Of a stretch of DNA of 64,000 nucleotides, positions 50,834-63,403 are shown piece after piece. Position 1 is the first letter of the stretch. The number at the start of each line of letters is the position of its first letter. Made by a program: the position numbers and the translations under genes. Origin of the DNA: Streptomyces yangpuensis (GTDB taxonomy: Bacteria > Actinomycetota > Actinomycetes > Streptomycetales > Streptomycetaceae); contig NZ_LBMK01000009.1 of the NCBI RefSeq assembly GCF_001005295.1, positions 220,608 to 284,607 on the forward strand, given 5' to 3'. The notes beneath the pieces are model-generated. The model did not search any database. It saw nothing but the letters and a program-made list of their open reading frames with translations, and was not told where the DNA came from.

Positions 50834-52036
50834 ATGAACTCCCCCGCCGCCGACCGCGCCCGGTACGACCGGGCGACCGCGCACCTGGACGCGCCGCTGG
50901 CCATCGTGGATCTCGAGGCCTTCGACGCCAACGCCGACGACCTCGTGCGCCGGGCCGGCGGCAAGCCGGTCAGGGTCGCCAGCAAGTCGGTCCGGTGCCG
51001 CGCCCTGCTGGAACGGGTGCTGGCCCGGCCCGGGTTCGCCGGGATCATGTCGTACACGCTCGCCGAGTCGCTGTGGCTGGCCCGGTCCGGGTTCGGGGAC
51101 GTGCTCCTCGCGTACCCCTCCGCCGACCGGGCCGGTTTCGCGGAGCTGGCCGGCGACGCCAAGCTGGCCGGCGCCGTGACCGTACTGGTGGACGACCCCG
51201 CGCAGCTGGAGCTGATCGACGCGGCCCGGGACGGCGGCGCCGAGGAGATCCGGGTCTGCCTGGAGCTGGACACCGCCCTGCACCTTATGGGCGGCCGGAT
51301 CCGGGTCGGGGCGCGCCGCTCTCCGCTGCGTGAGCCCGCGCAACTGGCCGCGCTGGCCCGTACGGTCGCCGCCCGGCCCGGCTTCCGGGTGGTGGGGCTG
51401 ATGGCGTACGAGGGCCATGTCGCCGGGGTCGGGGACGCGCTGGCGGGGCGCCCGCTGCGGTCCCGGGCGATCCGGCTGATGCAGGGCGCGGCCCGCAGGG
51501 AGCTGGCGGCGCGGCGGGCCGAGGTGGTGGCGGCCGTACGGGCCGTCGTACCGGACCTGGAGTTCGTCAACGGCGGCGGTACCGGCAGCGTGCAGCAGAC
51601 CGCGGCCGAGGACGCGGTGACGGAGATCGCCGCCGGGTCGGGGCTGTACGTGCCGCGGCTCTTCGACAACTACACCTCGTTCCGGGGGCGTCCGGCGGCG
51701 CTGTTCGCGCAGCCTGTGGTGCGCAGGCCCGGTGTCGGGGTGGTGACGGTGCTCGGCGGCGGTTATCCGGCCTCCGGTGCGGCGGGGCCGGACCGGCTGC
51801 CGGTGCCGTACCTGCCGCAGGGGCTGCGCTACGACCCGCAGGAGGGGGCCGGCGAGGTGCAGACCCCGCTGCTGGGGGGCCCGGCCGACGATCTGCTGAT
51901 CGGCGACCGGGTCTGGTTCCGCCATGCCAAGGCGGGCGAGCTGTGCGAACGGTTCGACACCCTGCACCTCGTCGAGGGCGACCGGGTCACGGACAGCGTG
52001 CCGACGTACCGGGGTGAGGGCCGCACCTTCCTCTAG
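50834..52036 (+). CDS. PLP-dependent amino acid aldolase/deaminase (DSD1/D-threonine aldolase-like)
   Basis: 400 residues. N-terminal alanine-racemase-type barrel with the PLP lysine in VRVASKSVRCRALLERVL (~residue 51). Further: FAGIMSYTLAESLWLARSGF, RVCLELDTALHLMGGRIRVG, LMAYEGHVAGVGDALAG, FVNGGGTGSVQQTAAEDAVT. C-terminal beta domain LLIGDRVWFRHAKAGELCER. Members act on D-threonine, D-serine or 3-hydroxy-amino acids. Substrate not decided by context. Confidence 0.85.
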   Translation: MNSPAADRARYDRATAHLDAPLAIVDLEAFDANADDLVRRAGGKPVRVASKSVRCRALLERVLARPGFAGIMSYTLAESLWLARSGFGDVLLAYPSADRAGFAELAGDAKLAGAVTVLVDDPAQLELIDAARDGGAEEIRVCLELDTALHLMGGRIRVGARRSPLREPAQLAALARTVAARPGFRVVGLMAYEGHVAGVGDALAGRPLRSRAIRLMQGAARRELAARRAEVVAAVRAVVPDLEFVNGGGTGSVQQTAAEDAVTEIAAGSGLYVPRLFDNYTSFRGRPAALFAQPVVRRPGVGVVTVLGGGYPASGAAGPDRLPVPYLPQGLRYDPQEGAGEVQTPLLGGPADDLLIGDRVWFRHAKAGELCERFDTLHLVEGDRVTDSVPTYRGEGRTFL

Positions 52037-52052
52037 TACGCCGCACCTTGGT

Positions 52053-53348
<1,296 letters not shown>

Positions 53349-53393
53349 GGGTGAGCGCTCCTTGGCGGTGAAGGCGTCACGGGTGGTGGAGCA

Positions 53394-53428
53394 CGACAGC
53401 CGGGCGTCGTGCTGACGCCCGGCTGTCG
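53394..53428 (-). terminator. Terminator downstream of the SDR gene
   Basis: Perfect 15-base arms (cgacagccgggcgtc and complement) with loop gtgct, 31 bases past the SDR stop and before the secreted phosphatase start. Likely ends the glnA4-aldH-SDR operon. Confidence 0.75.
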
Positions 53429-53459
53429 GGTGGGGGGAGCTGGGGGGGGTGGCGCGTGT

Positions 53460-54251
53460 CTAGAGGGGGGTGACGTACGCGCCGGAGATACCGCCGTCGA
53501 CGAGGAAGTCGGTGGCGTTGATGAAGGAGGAGTCGTCGCTGGCGAGGAAGGCGACGGCGGCGGCGATCTCGGTGGGCTCCGCGAACCGGCCCAGCGGGAT
53601 GTGCACGAGCCGGCGGGCGGCGCGTTCGGGGTCCTTGGCGAACAGCTCCTGCAGGAGCGGGGTGTTGACGGGCCCGGGGCACAGGGCGTTGACGCGGATG
53701 CCCTCGCGGGCGAACTGGACGCCGAGCTCGCGGGACATGGCCAGGACGCCGCCCTTGGAGGCGGTGTAGGAGATCTGGGAGGTGGCCGCGCCCATGATGG
53801 CGACGAAGGAGGCGGTGTTGATGATGGAGCCGCGGCCCTGGCGCTGCATGTAGGGCAGGGCGGCCTTGCAGCAGAGGTAGACGGAGGTGAGGTTGACGTC
53901 CTGGACGCGGCGCCAGGCGTCGAGTTCGGTGGTGAGGATGGAGTCGTCGTCCGGGGGCGAGATGCCCGCGTTGTTGAAGGCGATGTCGACGGAGCCGTAG
54001 GTGTCGAAGGCCGTCTTGAAGAGGGCTTCGACGTCCTCCTTGTCGGTGACGTCGACCTTGACGAAGAGGCCTGCGACCTCCTCGGCGGCGGCCTTGCCGG
54101 CCGTCTCGTCGATGTCGGCGCAGACGACGTTGGCGCCTTCGGAGGCGAGGCGGCGGGCGGTGGCGAGGCCGATGCCGCTGCCGGCTCCGGTGATGACGGC
54201 GGTGCGGCCGACGAGGCGGCGGCAGATGATCTCGGTGGGCTCTACGGACAT
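53460..54251 (-). CDS. Short-chain dehydrogenase/reductase
   Basis: 263 residues from the ATG at 54251 (GGAGG 10 bases upstream, inside the end of the aldehyde dehydrogenase gene; 5-base gap). Classical SDR: TAVITGAGSGIGLATARRLA, FNNAGISPP, SYTASKGGVLAMSRELG (catalytic Tyr-x3-Lys), RVNALCPGPVNTPLL. NAD(P)-dependent. Third gene of the glnA4 operon, so it probably oxidises the hydroxyl of the gamma-glutamyl amino-alcohol to the aldehyde that the next enzyme uses. This role is inferred from context. Confidence 0.92.
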   Translation of the reverse strand: MSVEPTEIICRRLVGRTAVITGAGSGIGLATARRLASEGANVVCADIDETAGKAAAEEVAGLFVKVDVTDKEDVEALFKTAFDTYGSVDIAFNNAGISPPDDDSILTTELDAWRRVQDVNLTSVYLCCKAALPYMQRQGRGSIINTASFVAIMGAATSQISYTASKGGVLAMSRELGVQFAREGIRVNALCPGPVNTPLLQELFAKDPERAARRLVHIPLGRFAEPTEIAAAVAFLASDDSSFINATDFLVDGGISGAYVTPL

Positions 54252-54256
54252 GTGGT

Positions 54257-55636
54257 TCAGGCCTCCGTACTGATGAAGACGTTCTTGGTCTCGGTGAAAG
54301 CGGTGAGGGCGTCGGGTCCGAGCTCGCGGCCGAGTCCGGACTGCTTGTAGCCGCCGAACGGGGTCCAGTAGCGGACGCTGCTGTGGGAGTTGACGGACAG
54401 GTTGCCGGCGGCGACGGCGCGCGAGACGCGCAGGGCGCGGCCGATGTCGCGGGTCCACAGGGAGCCGGAGAGGCCGTATTCGGTGGCGTTGGCCAGGCGT
54501 ACGGCGTCCTCCTCGTCGTCGAAGGGCAGGACGACGGCGACGGGGCCGAAGACCTCCTCGGCGGCGACGGGCGCGGTGGGGGCGACGTCCGTGACGAGGG
54601 TCGGCGGGTACCAGAAGCCGGGGCCTTCGGGGGCGGTGCCGCGGACGGTGGTGAGGGCGTCGGTGACGAAGGACCGTACGCGGTCCAGCTGGGCCCGGGA
54701 GATCAGCGGGCCTACCTGCGTCTTCTCGTCGAGCGGGTCGCCGACGGCGACGGCCGCGATGCCGGGGGCGAGGAGGTCGAGGAAGCGGTCGTAGGCGGAG
54801 CGTTGTACGAGGATGCGGGTGCGGGCGCAGCAGTCCTGGCCGGTGTTGTCGAGGAAGGCCATGGGGGCGGCTGCCGCGGCGGCCTCCAGGTCGGCGTCGG
54901 CGAAGACGATGTTGGGGCTCTTGCCGCCGAGTTCGAGAGTGACGCGCTTCACCCGGTCGGCGCACTTGGCCATGATCTGCTTGCCGACGCGTGTGGAGCC
55001 GGTGAAGACGATCTTCGCGACGCCGGGGTGTTCGACGAGCGCGTCGCCGGCGGTGTCCCCGCGGCCGGGGAGCACCTGGAAGAGGTGCTCGGGGATCCCG
55101 GCTTCGAGGGCGAGTTCGGCGAGGCGCAGCGCGGTGAGCGGGGTGGTCTCGGCGGGCTTGAGGATGACGGCGTTGCCGGCGGCGAGCGCCGGGGCGAGGC
55201 CCCAGGCGGCGATCGGCATGGGGAAGTTCCAGGGGGCGATCACACCGATGACGCCGAGGGGTTCGAGGAAGGTGACGTCGATGCCGCCGGCGACGGGGAT
55301 CTGGCGGCCGGAGAGCCGTTCCACTCCCCCGGCGGCGAAGTCGAGCAGGTCGCGTACGTTGCCGGCTTCCCAGCGGGCGTTGCCGATGGTGTGGCCGGCT
55401 TCGCGGACCTCCAGCAGGGCCAGTTCCTCGATGTGCCCGTCGACGACCGCGGCGAAGCGGCGCAGCAGGCGGGCCCGGTCGGCGGGGGCGGCCGCCGCCC
55501 AGGCGCGCTGGGCCGCGGCGGCCCGGGCGACGGCGGCGTCGACGTCGTCCCGTGTGGCGGCCGGGACGACGGCGACGAGTTCCTCGGTGGCCGGATTCAG
55601 CACACTCAGCTGGGAAAGGGCCTTCGCATCGGACAC
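54257..55636 (-). CDS. Aldehyde dehydrogenase
   Basis: 459 residues from the GTG at 55636 (GTGAGG six bases upstream; a GTG at 55648 is the alternative). Family motifs: VIGVIAPWNFPMPIAAWGLA, FTGSTRVGKQIMAKCAD, catalytic Glu in VTLELGGKSPNIVFADADL, catalytic Cys in FLDNTGQDCCARTR, and FGPVAVVLPFDDEEDAV. NAD-dependent oxidation of an aldehyde to an acid. Between glnA4 (37-base gap) and the SDR gene; likely oxidises a gamma-glutamyl aminoaldehyde (here gamma-glutamyl-glycinal if the amine is ethanolamine), as PuuC does in polyamine breakdown. Confidence 0.93.
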   Translation of the reverse strand: MSDAKALSQLSVLNPATEELVAVVPAATRDDVDAAVARAAAAQRAWAAAAPADRARLLRRFAAVVDGHIEELALLEVREAGHTIGNARWEAGNVRDLLDFAAGGVERLSGRQIPVAGGIDVTFLEPLGVIGVIAPWNFPMPIAAWGLAPALAAGNAVILKPAETTPLTALRLAELALEAGIPEHLFQVLPGRGDTAGDALVEHPGVAKIVFTGSTRVGKQIMAKCADRVKRVTLELGGKSPNIVFADADLEAAAAAAPMAFLDNTGQDCCARTRILVQRSAYDRFLDLLAPGIAAVAVGDPLDEKTQVGPLISRAQLDRVRSFVTDALTTVRGTAPEGPGFWYPPTLVTDVAPTAPVAAEEVFGPVAVVLPFDDEEDAVRLANATEYGLSGSLWTRDIGRALRVSRAVAAGNLSVNSHSSVRYWTPFGGYKQSGLGRELGPDALTAFTETKNVFISTEA

Positions 55637-55673
55637 GTGGTGCCTCACAGTTTCGGTTCGGTGGTGTGCGGGG

Positions 55674-57044
55674 CTACAGGCGTTCGAAGGAGCGGCGCAG
55701 CTCCCAGTCGGTGACCGCGGAGTCGTAGGCGTCGAGTTCCACGCGGGCCATGTTCCGGTAGTGGGCGACGACCTCGGGGCCGAAGGCGGCCTTGGCGATC
55801 TCGCTGTTCTCCCAGAGTTCGGCGGCCTCGCGCAGGGTGGCGGGGACGTGGGCGTAGTCGCCGGTGTAGGCGTTGCCGGTGCAGATCGGCGGCAGTTCCA
55901 GGCGGTTCTCGATGCCGTAGAGGCCGGCCGCGACCAGGCCGGCGACGGCGAGGTAGGGGTTGACGTCGCCGCCGGGGAGGCGGTTCTCGAAGCGCATGGA
56001 GCGGCCGTGGCCGACGACGCGCAGGGCGCAGGTGCGGTTGTCGAGGCCCCAGGCGACGGCGGTCGGTGCGAAGGATCCCGGCCGGAAACGCTTGTACGAG
56101 TTGACGTTCGGGGCGTAGAGAAGGGAGAAGTCGCGCAGCGCGGCGAGCTGGCCGGCCAGGAAGTGCCGCATCACGGGGGACATGCCGTGTTCCCCGTGGC
56201 CCTCCCCGGCCATCACGTTGCGTCCGTCGGTGTCGGTGAGTGAGAGGTGGATGTGACAGGAGTTGCCCTCGCGCTCGTCGTACTTGGCCATGAAGGTGAG
56301 CGAGACACCCTCCTGGGCGGCGATCTCCTTGGCGCCGGTCTTGTAGACGGAGTGCTGGTCGCAGGTGGTGAGCGCCTCGTCGTAGCGGAAGGCGATCTCG
56401 TGCTGGCCGAGGTTGCACTCTCCCTTGGCCGACTCGACGGTCAGCCCGGCGGTCTGCATCTCGTTGCGGATCCGGCGCAGCAGGGGTTCGATGCGGCCGG
56501 TCCCGAGGATCGAGTAGTCGATGTTGTACTGGTTGGCGGGGGTCAGGCCGCGGTAGCCCGCGTTCCAGGCCTGTTCGTAGGTGTCCTGGAAGACCATGAA
56601 CTCCAGCTCGGTGCCGACCATCGCGGTGTATCCGTGCTCGGCGAGGCGTTCCAGCTGGCGGCGCAGGATCTGCCGGGGGGCGGCCACGACGGGGGTGCCG
56701 TCGTTCCAGGCCAGGTCGGCCAGGATGAAGGCGCTGCCGGGGTTCCAGGGGATGCGGCGCAGGGTGGCGGTGTCGGGGTGCATGGCGAAGTCGCCGTAGC
56801 CCCGGTCCCAGGAGGACATCTCGTACCCGTCGACGGTGTTCATGTCGGTGTCGACGGCGAGGAGGTAGTTGCAGCCCTCGGTGCCGTGCGCGAGGACCTC
56901 GTCCAGGAAGAACTGTGCGGCGAACCGCTTGCCCTGGAGCCGCCCCTGCATGTCGGGGAAGGCCAGGACGACTGTGTCGATCTCACCGCTGGCGACGAGG
57001 GCACGGAGCTCCTCGGGCGCGAGCGGCGGCTTGCGGTCTACCAC
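55674..57044 (-). CDS. glnA4: Gamma-glutamyl-amine ligase, GlnA4-type glutamine synthetase-like
   Basis: 456 residues from a GTG at 57044 (GGAGAG eight bases upstream). Glutamine synthetase fold: MVGTELEFMVFQDTYEQAWN (metal Glu), GECNLGQHEIAFRYDEALTT, GNSCHIHLSLTDTDGRN, NRTCALRVVGHGRSMRFENR. It is not a canonical GlnA: the adenylylation tyrosine loop is not evident and the neighbours are catabolic. From memory the position, after infC and beside an FCD regulator and permease, matches S. coelicolor GlnA4, which makes gamma-glutamylethanolamide from ethanolamine, glutamate and ATP. GlnA3-type polyamine activity is the main alternative. Confidence 0.9.
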   Translation of the reverse strand: MVDRKPPLAPEELRALVASGEIDTVVLAFPDMQGRLQGKRFAAQFFLDEVLAHGTEGCNYLLAVDTDMNTVDGYEMSSWDRGYGDFAMHPDTATLRRIPWNPGSAFILADLAWNDGTPVVAAPRQILRRQLERLAEHGYTAMVGTELEFMVFQDTYEQAWNAGYRGLTPANQYNIDYSILGTGRIEPLLRRIRNEMQTAGLTVESAKGECNLGQHEIAFRYDEALTTCDQHSVYKTGAKEIAAQEGVSLTFMAKYDEREGNSCHIHLSLTDTDGRNVMAGEGHGEHGMSPVMRHFLAGQLAALRDFSLLYAPNVNSYKRFRPGSFAPTAVAWGLDNRTCALRVVGHGRSMRFENRLPGGDVNPYLAVAGLVAAGLYGIENRLELPPICTGNAYTGDYAHVPATLREAAELWENSEIAKAAFGPEVVAHYRNMARVELDAYDSAVTDWELRRSFERL

Positions 57045-57121
57045 GGGAATCTCTCCTTCGGTGAGCCGAGGAGGCCTAAGGTATTGAATAGAACCATTGC
57101 TTGGGAAGGGGAGGAGCCGAG
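57045..57121. promoter_or_regulatory. Divergent control region of the glnA4 locus
   Basis: 77 bases between the glnA4 and FCD-regulator starts. GGTATTGAATAGAACC (57079-57094) is AT-rich and roughly symmetric (GGT...A..ACC); it is the best operator candidate for the FCD regulator. Both ribosome sites (GGAGAG and GGGAGGAG) lie in the interval. Confidence 0.5.
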
Positions 57122-57868
57122 ATGACCGATACGGCGAGCGAAGGCGACGCCGCCCGGCGCCTGAACCCGGTGCTGCGCCAGGTGCGGGCGGGCAACGGGT
57201 TCGAGGAGGCGCTGGAGCAGATCCTCCAGGTGGTCCGCCTGGGCCTGGTGCCCGGCGGCGAGCGACTGCCGCCCGAGCGCGAGCTGGCGGAGCGGATGGG
57301 GATCAGCCGGGTCACCCTGCGCGAGGTCCTGAAGGTGCTGCAGGACCAGGGCCTGGTGGAGGCGCGGCGCGGCCGGTACGGCGGGACCTTCGTACGCCCC
57401 CGCCCCGACACCCCGGCCGGCGGCACCGAGGAGGAGCTGCGCAGGCGGGTGGCGGGCGTGGACATCGAGGACGTCCTGCGCTTCCGCGAGGTGCTGGAGG
57501 TGGGGGCGGCCGGGCTGTGCGCCTCGCAGGGGCTGACCGAGGAGGACACCGAACGGCTGCTGGCCGCGCTGGGGGCCACCCACGACGCCCCGCTCGCCGA
57601 CTACCGCCGCCAGGACACGCTCTTCCACCTCACCCTGTGCGAGCTCGCCGGGTCCGCCACCCTGACCGCCCAGTACGCGGCTGTCCGGGCCACCGTCAAC
57701 GACCTGCTCGACTGCATACCGCTGCTGGTCCGCAACCTGGAGCACTCGCAGCAGCAGCACACCGCACTGGTGGAGTCGGTGCTGGAACGGGACGCGGCCG
57801 GGGCCCGCGAGACCATGCGCGAGCACTGCTGCGGCACGGCCGCGCTGCTGCGCGGATTCCTCGCCTGA
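57122..57868 (+). CDS. GntR-family regulator, FCD (FadR C-terminal) type
   Basis: 248 residues from the ATG at 57122 (GGGAGGAG upstream). Winged helix: LGLVPGGERLPPERELAERM then GISRVTLREVLKVLQDQGLV and EARRGRYGGTFV. FCD ligand domain: VDIEDVLRFREVLEVGAAGL, YRRQDTLFHLTLCELAGSAT, HTALVESVLERDAAGARETM with conserved metal-binding His. Divergent from glnA4 and cotranscribed or adjacent to the permease, so the local regulator of the pathway. In S. coelicolor a regulator called EpuRII, as I recall, plays this part. Confidence 0.9.
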   Translation: MTDTASEGDAARRLNPVLRQVRAGNGFEEALEQILQVVRLGLVPGGERLPPERELAERMGISRVTLREVLKVLQDQGLVEARRGRYGGTFVRPRPDTPAGGTEEELRRRVAGVDIEDVLRFREVLEVGAAGLCASQGLTEEDTERLLAALGATHDAPLADYRRQDTLFHLTLCELAGSATLTAQYAAVRATVNDLLDCIPLLVRNLEHSQQQHTALVESVLERDAAGARETMREHCCGTAALLRGFLA

Positions 57869-57911
57869 GGCGGACGGGGACGGCGGGTCGGGGGGTGTCC
57901 GAGAGGTTTTC

Positions 57912-57927
57912 GTAACTTCTGTTTTAC
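57912..57927. promoter_or_regulatory. GlnR-box-like element before the permease gene
   Basis: GTAAC, six bases, TTTAC. The a-site matches the GlnR gTnAc half; the b-site is degenerate. It lies ~75 bases upstream of the permease start in an AT-richer patch (GTTTTCGTAAC, GTTTTACG). Confidence 0.3.
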
Positions 57928-58003
57928 GCAGAGGTCTTGCGCGCTCCGCTCCACTAGGACAAAGGTACGCCCCACAACCATTGCCCTGAGGCAGGAGCGC
58001 ACG

Positions 58004-59485
<1,482 letters not shown>

Positions 59486-59530
59486 AACCCTGTCACCGTC
59501 CGTCCCCGCCCCTTTCCGGAGGTATCGAAC

Positions 59531-60238
59531 GTGCCCAGGCCGCTCATCGGCATCACCACCTACGTCGAGGAATCCACCCGCTACGGCGTGTGGGACGTCC
59601 CGACGTCCCTCGTACCGACCGGGTACCACGAACTCGTCCAGGCGGCGGGCGGCGCGGCCGTACTGCTGCCCCCGGACGCGCCCGGTGCGGCGGCGGAGGT
59701 GCTGAGCAGGGTGGACGGCCTGGTCGTCGCGGGCGGCCCGGACGTGGACCCGGTCCACTACGGCGCCGCACGCGACCCCCGTACGGGCGCCCCCGCGACG
59801 GTCCGCGACCAGTGGGAACTGGCCCTGATCGACGCCGCGCTGGAGGCGGACGTGCCCGTGCTCGGCATCTGCCGCGGCATGCAGGCGCTGAACGTGGCCC
59901 TGGGCGGCACGCTGGTCCAGCACATCGACGGCCACGTCGACACCCCGGGCGTCATGTCCTGGCACCCGGTCCGCCCGGTCCCCGGTACCCGGTACGCGGA
60001 CCTGGTCCCGGAGGAGGCGCAGGTCCCGACCTACCACCACCAGGCGGTCGAACGCCTGGGCCGCGGCCTGGTCGTCTCGGCGCACGCGCTCGACGGCACG
60101 GTGGAGGCGATCGAACTGCCCGACCCGGCGCGCTGGGTGCTGGGCGTCCAGTGGCACCCGGAGCGGGACAAGGACACCCGGGTGATGGCGTCCCTGATCG
60201 AGGCGGCCACGGCACGCAGCGCGGTACCGGTGGCCTGA
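59531..60238 (+). CDS. Gamma-glutamyl hydrolase, class I glutamine amidotransferase-like (PuuD type)
   Basis: 235 residues from a GTG at 59531 (GGAGG upstream). Catalytic triad: nucleophile Cys in VLGICRGMQALNVALGG (~116), His and Glu in LGVQWHPERDKD. N-terminal RPLIGITTYVEE and VVAGGPDVDPVHYG are typical. PuuD releases GABA from gamma-glutamyl-GABA; here it probably frees the oxidised amine acid and glutamate, closing the route that starts with glnA4. 45 bases after the permease gene, so same transcript. Confidence 0.92.
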   Translation: MPRPLIGITTYVEESTRYGVWDVPTSLVPTGYHELVQAAGGAAVLLPPDAPGAAAEVLSRVDGLVVAGGPDVDPVHYGAARDPRTGAPATVRDQWELALIDAALEADVPVLGICRGMQALNVALGGTLVQHIDGHVDTPGVMSWHPVRPVPGTRYADLVPEEAQVPTYHHQAVERLGRGLVVSAHALDGTVEAIELPDPARWVLGVQWHPERDKDTRVMASLIEAATARSAVPVA

Positions 60239-60337
60239 CCGCCGCCTCCTCCCCCGCCCCCGGTCCCGCGGAAGGGCCGGGGGCGGACCCGTACCGTCCG
60301 ATTGGCCCCGGACCCCGCACGCGCGCACGCTGGACGG

Positions 60338-61144
60338 GTGAGCACCGACGCGCACAGCACGACGAAGGGGCCGGTGGCCGGGTTCCTGGACAACCCGGTC
60401 GTGGGCATGGCGCCGTGGATCATCTTCTCGCTGCTGGTCGGCCCGGGACGGTTCGAACTGGCCGTGGGACTGGCCCTGGCCGCGTCGGTCGCCCTGACCG
60501 TGCTGAGCCACGTGGTCAACCGCGGCAGTTCCTGGAAGCTTCTGGAGCTGGCCGACATCGTCTTCTTCGCCGCGATGGCCGTGATCGGGGCCCTGGCGAG
60601 CGAGGGCACCCTGAACTGGCTGGAGACGTACGCGGGCGAAGTCGCCAACATCGCGCTGGCGGTGATCGCCTTCGGCTCGATGGCCGTGCGGATGCCGTTC
60701 ACCCTCCAGTACGCCCGCGAGCAGGTCGATCCGTCGCTCTGGCACACCCGCGGCTTCCTGCGCACCAACTACATGATCACGGGGGCGTGGGGCATCGCCT
60801 TCCTGATCGCGGCCGCCGCAGGAGCGTACGGGGACCTGGTCCTGCACGACCCGAGCAACATCTGGACCGGCTGGATCATCCAGATCCTGGCGATCGTCGC
60901 CGCGGTGAAGTTCACCGTCTGGTACCCGGACGTCGCCCGCGCCCGGGCGGTCCGCGAAGCCGCCGGCCTGCCTCCCGAGCCCACGCCGTGGGCGGGGTTC
61001 CTGGTACCGCTGGCGGGCACGCTCGTACCGGTCGGCATCGCCGTCCTGATCTTCGACAACATGTGGTGGCTGGGCGTGGCCCTGATCGTCGCGGGCTCCC
61101 TGCTGACGAAGACCCTCCGGTCCCGCTCCCAGGCCCCGGGCTGA
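60338..61144 (+). CDS. Integral membrane protein, unknown function
   Basis: 268 residues from the GTG at 60338; the frame extends to 60302 without a ribosome site. About eight hydrophobic segments (FLDNPVVGMAPWIIFSLLVG, LLELADIVFFAAMAVIGALA, MITGAWGIAFLIAAAAGAYG, FLVPLAGTLVPVGIAVLIFD). The segment WHTRGFLRTNYMITGAWG is notable. No family recognised. It follows the hydrolase by 99 bases and may belong to the amine locus, but this is not certain. Confidence 0.78.
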   Translation: MSTDAHSTTKGPVAGFLDNPVVGMAPWIIFSLLVGPGRFELAVGLALAASVALTVLSHVVNRGSSWKLLELADIVFFAAMAVIGALASEGTLNWLETYAGEVANIALAVIAFGSMAVRMPFTLQYAREQVDPSLWHTRGFLRTNYMITGAWGIAFLIAAAAGAYGDLVLHDPSNIWTGWIIQILAIVAAVKFTVWYPDVARARAVREAAGLPPEPTPWAGFLVPLAGTLVPVGIAVLIFDNMWWLGVALIVAGSLLTKTLRSRSQAPG

Positions 61145-61172
61145 CTCCTGCCGGTCCCGCCTCCTACGCTGC

Positions 61173-61242
61173 GTGATCGATGCACCCATGTCCGCCCGGG
61201 AGACCGATCCCGTGACCACCGGCGTCGTCGCACGCTTTCCTG
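61173..61242 (+). other. Possible truncated 5' gene fragment
   Basis: After TACGCT (a -10-like hexamer at ~61164) an ATG at 61187 opens a frame MSARETDPVTTGVVARFPAR that then runs antisense into the LysR gene. The first 20 codons look coding, the rest looks like shadow. It may be the start of a gene deleted at this point, or chance. Confidence 0.2.
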
Positions 61243-62166
61243 CTAGGGGGTCCCGCGGGTCAGGGAGAGCAGGTCCCGGGCCGGGCCCGCCGGGCGGGCT
61301 CCCGCCGGCCAGACCGCCCGCAGGGCCCGGCCCAGCTCGGCGCCCGTCACCGGCACCTCCACCAGACGGCGCGCCGCCAGCTCGTCCACCACCGCCAGCT
61401 CCGACAGCACGCACGGCCCCGCGCCGCCCAGCGCGGCCGCCTTCACCGCCGTCGTCGAAGCCAGCTCCAGCAGCGGCGCGGCCAGCCCGCCGTGCCCGGC
61501 GAGCGCCGCGTCCAGCACCTGGCGCGTGCCCGATCCCCGCTCCCGCAGGATCAGCGGGGTCGCGGCCAGCTCCGCCGCCTCCACCCCCCGCGAACGCCGC
61601 GCCCACGGATGGACCGGCGCCACCGCCACGACCAGCCGGTCCTGCGCGATCACCGCCGAGTCCAGCCCCTCGGGCACCGACAGCCCCTCCACGAAGCCCA
61701 GGTCAGCCTCGTGCGTGAGCACCCGCTGCACGACCACCGCCGAATTGCCCGCGTGCAGCGACACCGCCGTGTCCGGCCGCTGCCCGCGCAGCGCGATCAG
61801 CCACCCCGGCATCAGGTACTCGGCGATGGTCATACTGGCCGCCACCCGCAGCCGCGAGTCCCGCCGCCCCCGCAGCGCCTGCGCCCCCGCGTCGAAGGCC
61901 TCCGCCGCCTCCACCACCCGCCGGGCCCAGTCGGTGACCAGCGCACCCTCGGCTGTCAGCGTCGACCCCCGCGGGGACCGGTCCACCAGCGCCACACCGA
62001 GCCGGGTCTCCATCGCCCGGATCCGGCTGCTCGCCGCGGGCTGGGTGATGCCCAGCCGCCGGGCAGCCCCGCTCAGACTCCCGACACGGGCCACCGCCAG
62101 CAGCAGCTCCAGCGCGCCCAGGTCCGGTACGCGGTGCGCCAGCGGAACCAAGTTCTCCTCACCCAT
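61243..62166 (-). CDS. LysR-family regulator
   Basis: 307 residues from the ATG at 62166. HTH: ALELLLAVARVGSLSGAARR then LGITQPAASSRIRAMETRLG. The substrate-binding domain follows (RLRVAASMTIAEYLMPGWLI, ADLGFVEGLSVPEGLDSAVI, LILRERGSGTRQVLDAALAG), CysB/CbbR-like. TAAACT ends six bases before the ATG, so the transcript may be leaderless. Divergent from the TDT transporter gene, which it probably activates. Confidence 0.9.
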   Translation of the reverse strand: MGEENLVPLAHRVPDLGALELLLAVARVGSLSGAARRLGITQPAASSRIRAMETRLGVALVDRSPRGSTLTAEGALVTDWARRVVEAAEAFDAGAQALRGRRDSRLRVAASMTIAEYLMPGWLIALRGQRPDTAVSLHAGNSAVVVQRVLTHEADLGFVEGLSVPEGLDSAVIAQDRLVVAVAPVHPWARRSRGVEAAELAATPLILRERGSGTRQVLDAALAGHGGLAAPLLELASTTAVKAAALGGAGPCVLSELAVVDELAARRLVEVPVTGAELGRALRAVWPAGARPAGPARDLLSLTRGTP

Positions 62167-62181
62167 AACATCAGTTTATGG
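62163..62181. promoter_or_regulatory. Palindrome at the LysR start
   Basis: CCATAA, seven bases, TTATGG, a perfect inverted repeat covering the LysR start codon and -10, in the 70-base divergent gap. Size and place suit a LysR autoregulatory site. Confidence 0.55.
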
Positions 62182-62236
62182 CCTTATAGACAGATGATCC
62201 CTGCCGTTCGGCCCGCCCCCGCATGACGCTGGACCC

Positions 62237-63403
<1,167 letters not shown>

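Noticed and set aside
53460..54965. 501-codon extended SDR
   Set aside because: N-terminal 238 residues are a shadow of the aldehyde dehydrogenase gene; the ATG at 54251 has a GGAGG site.
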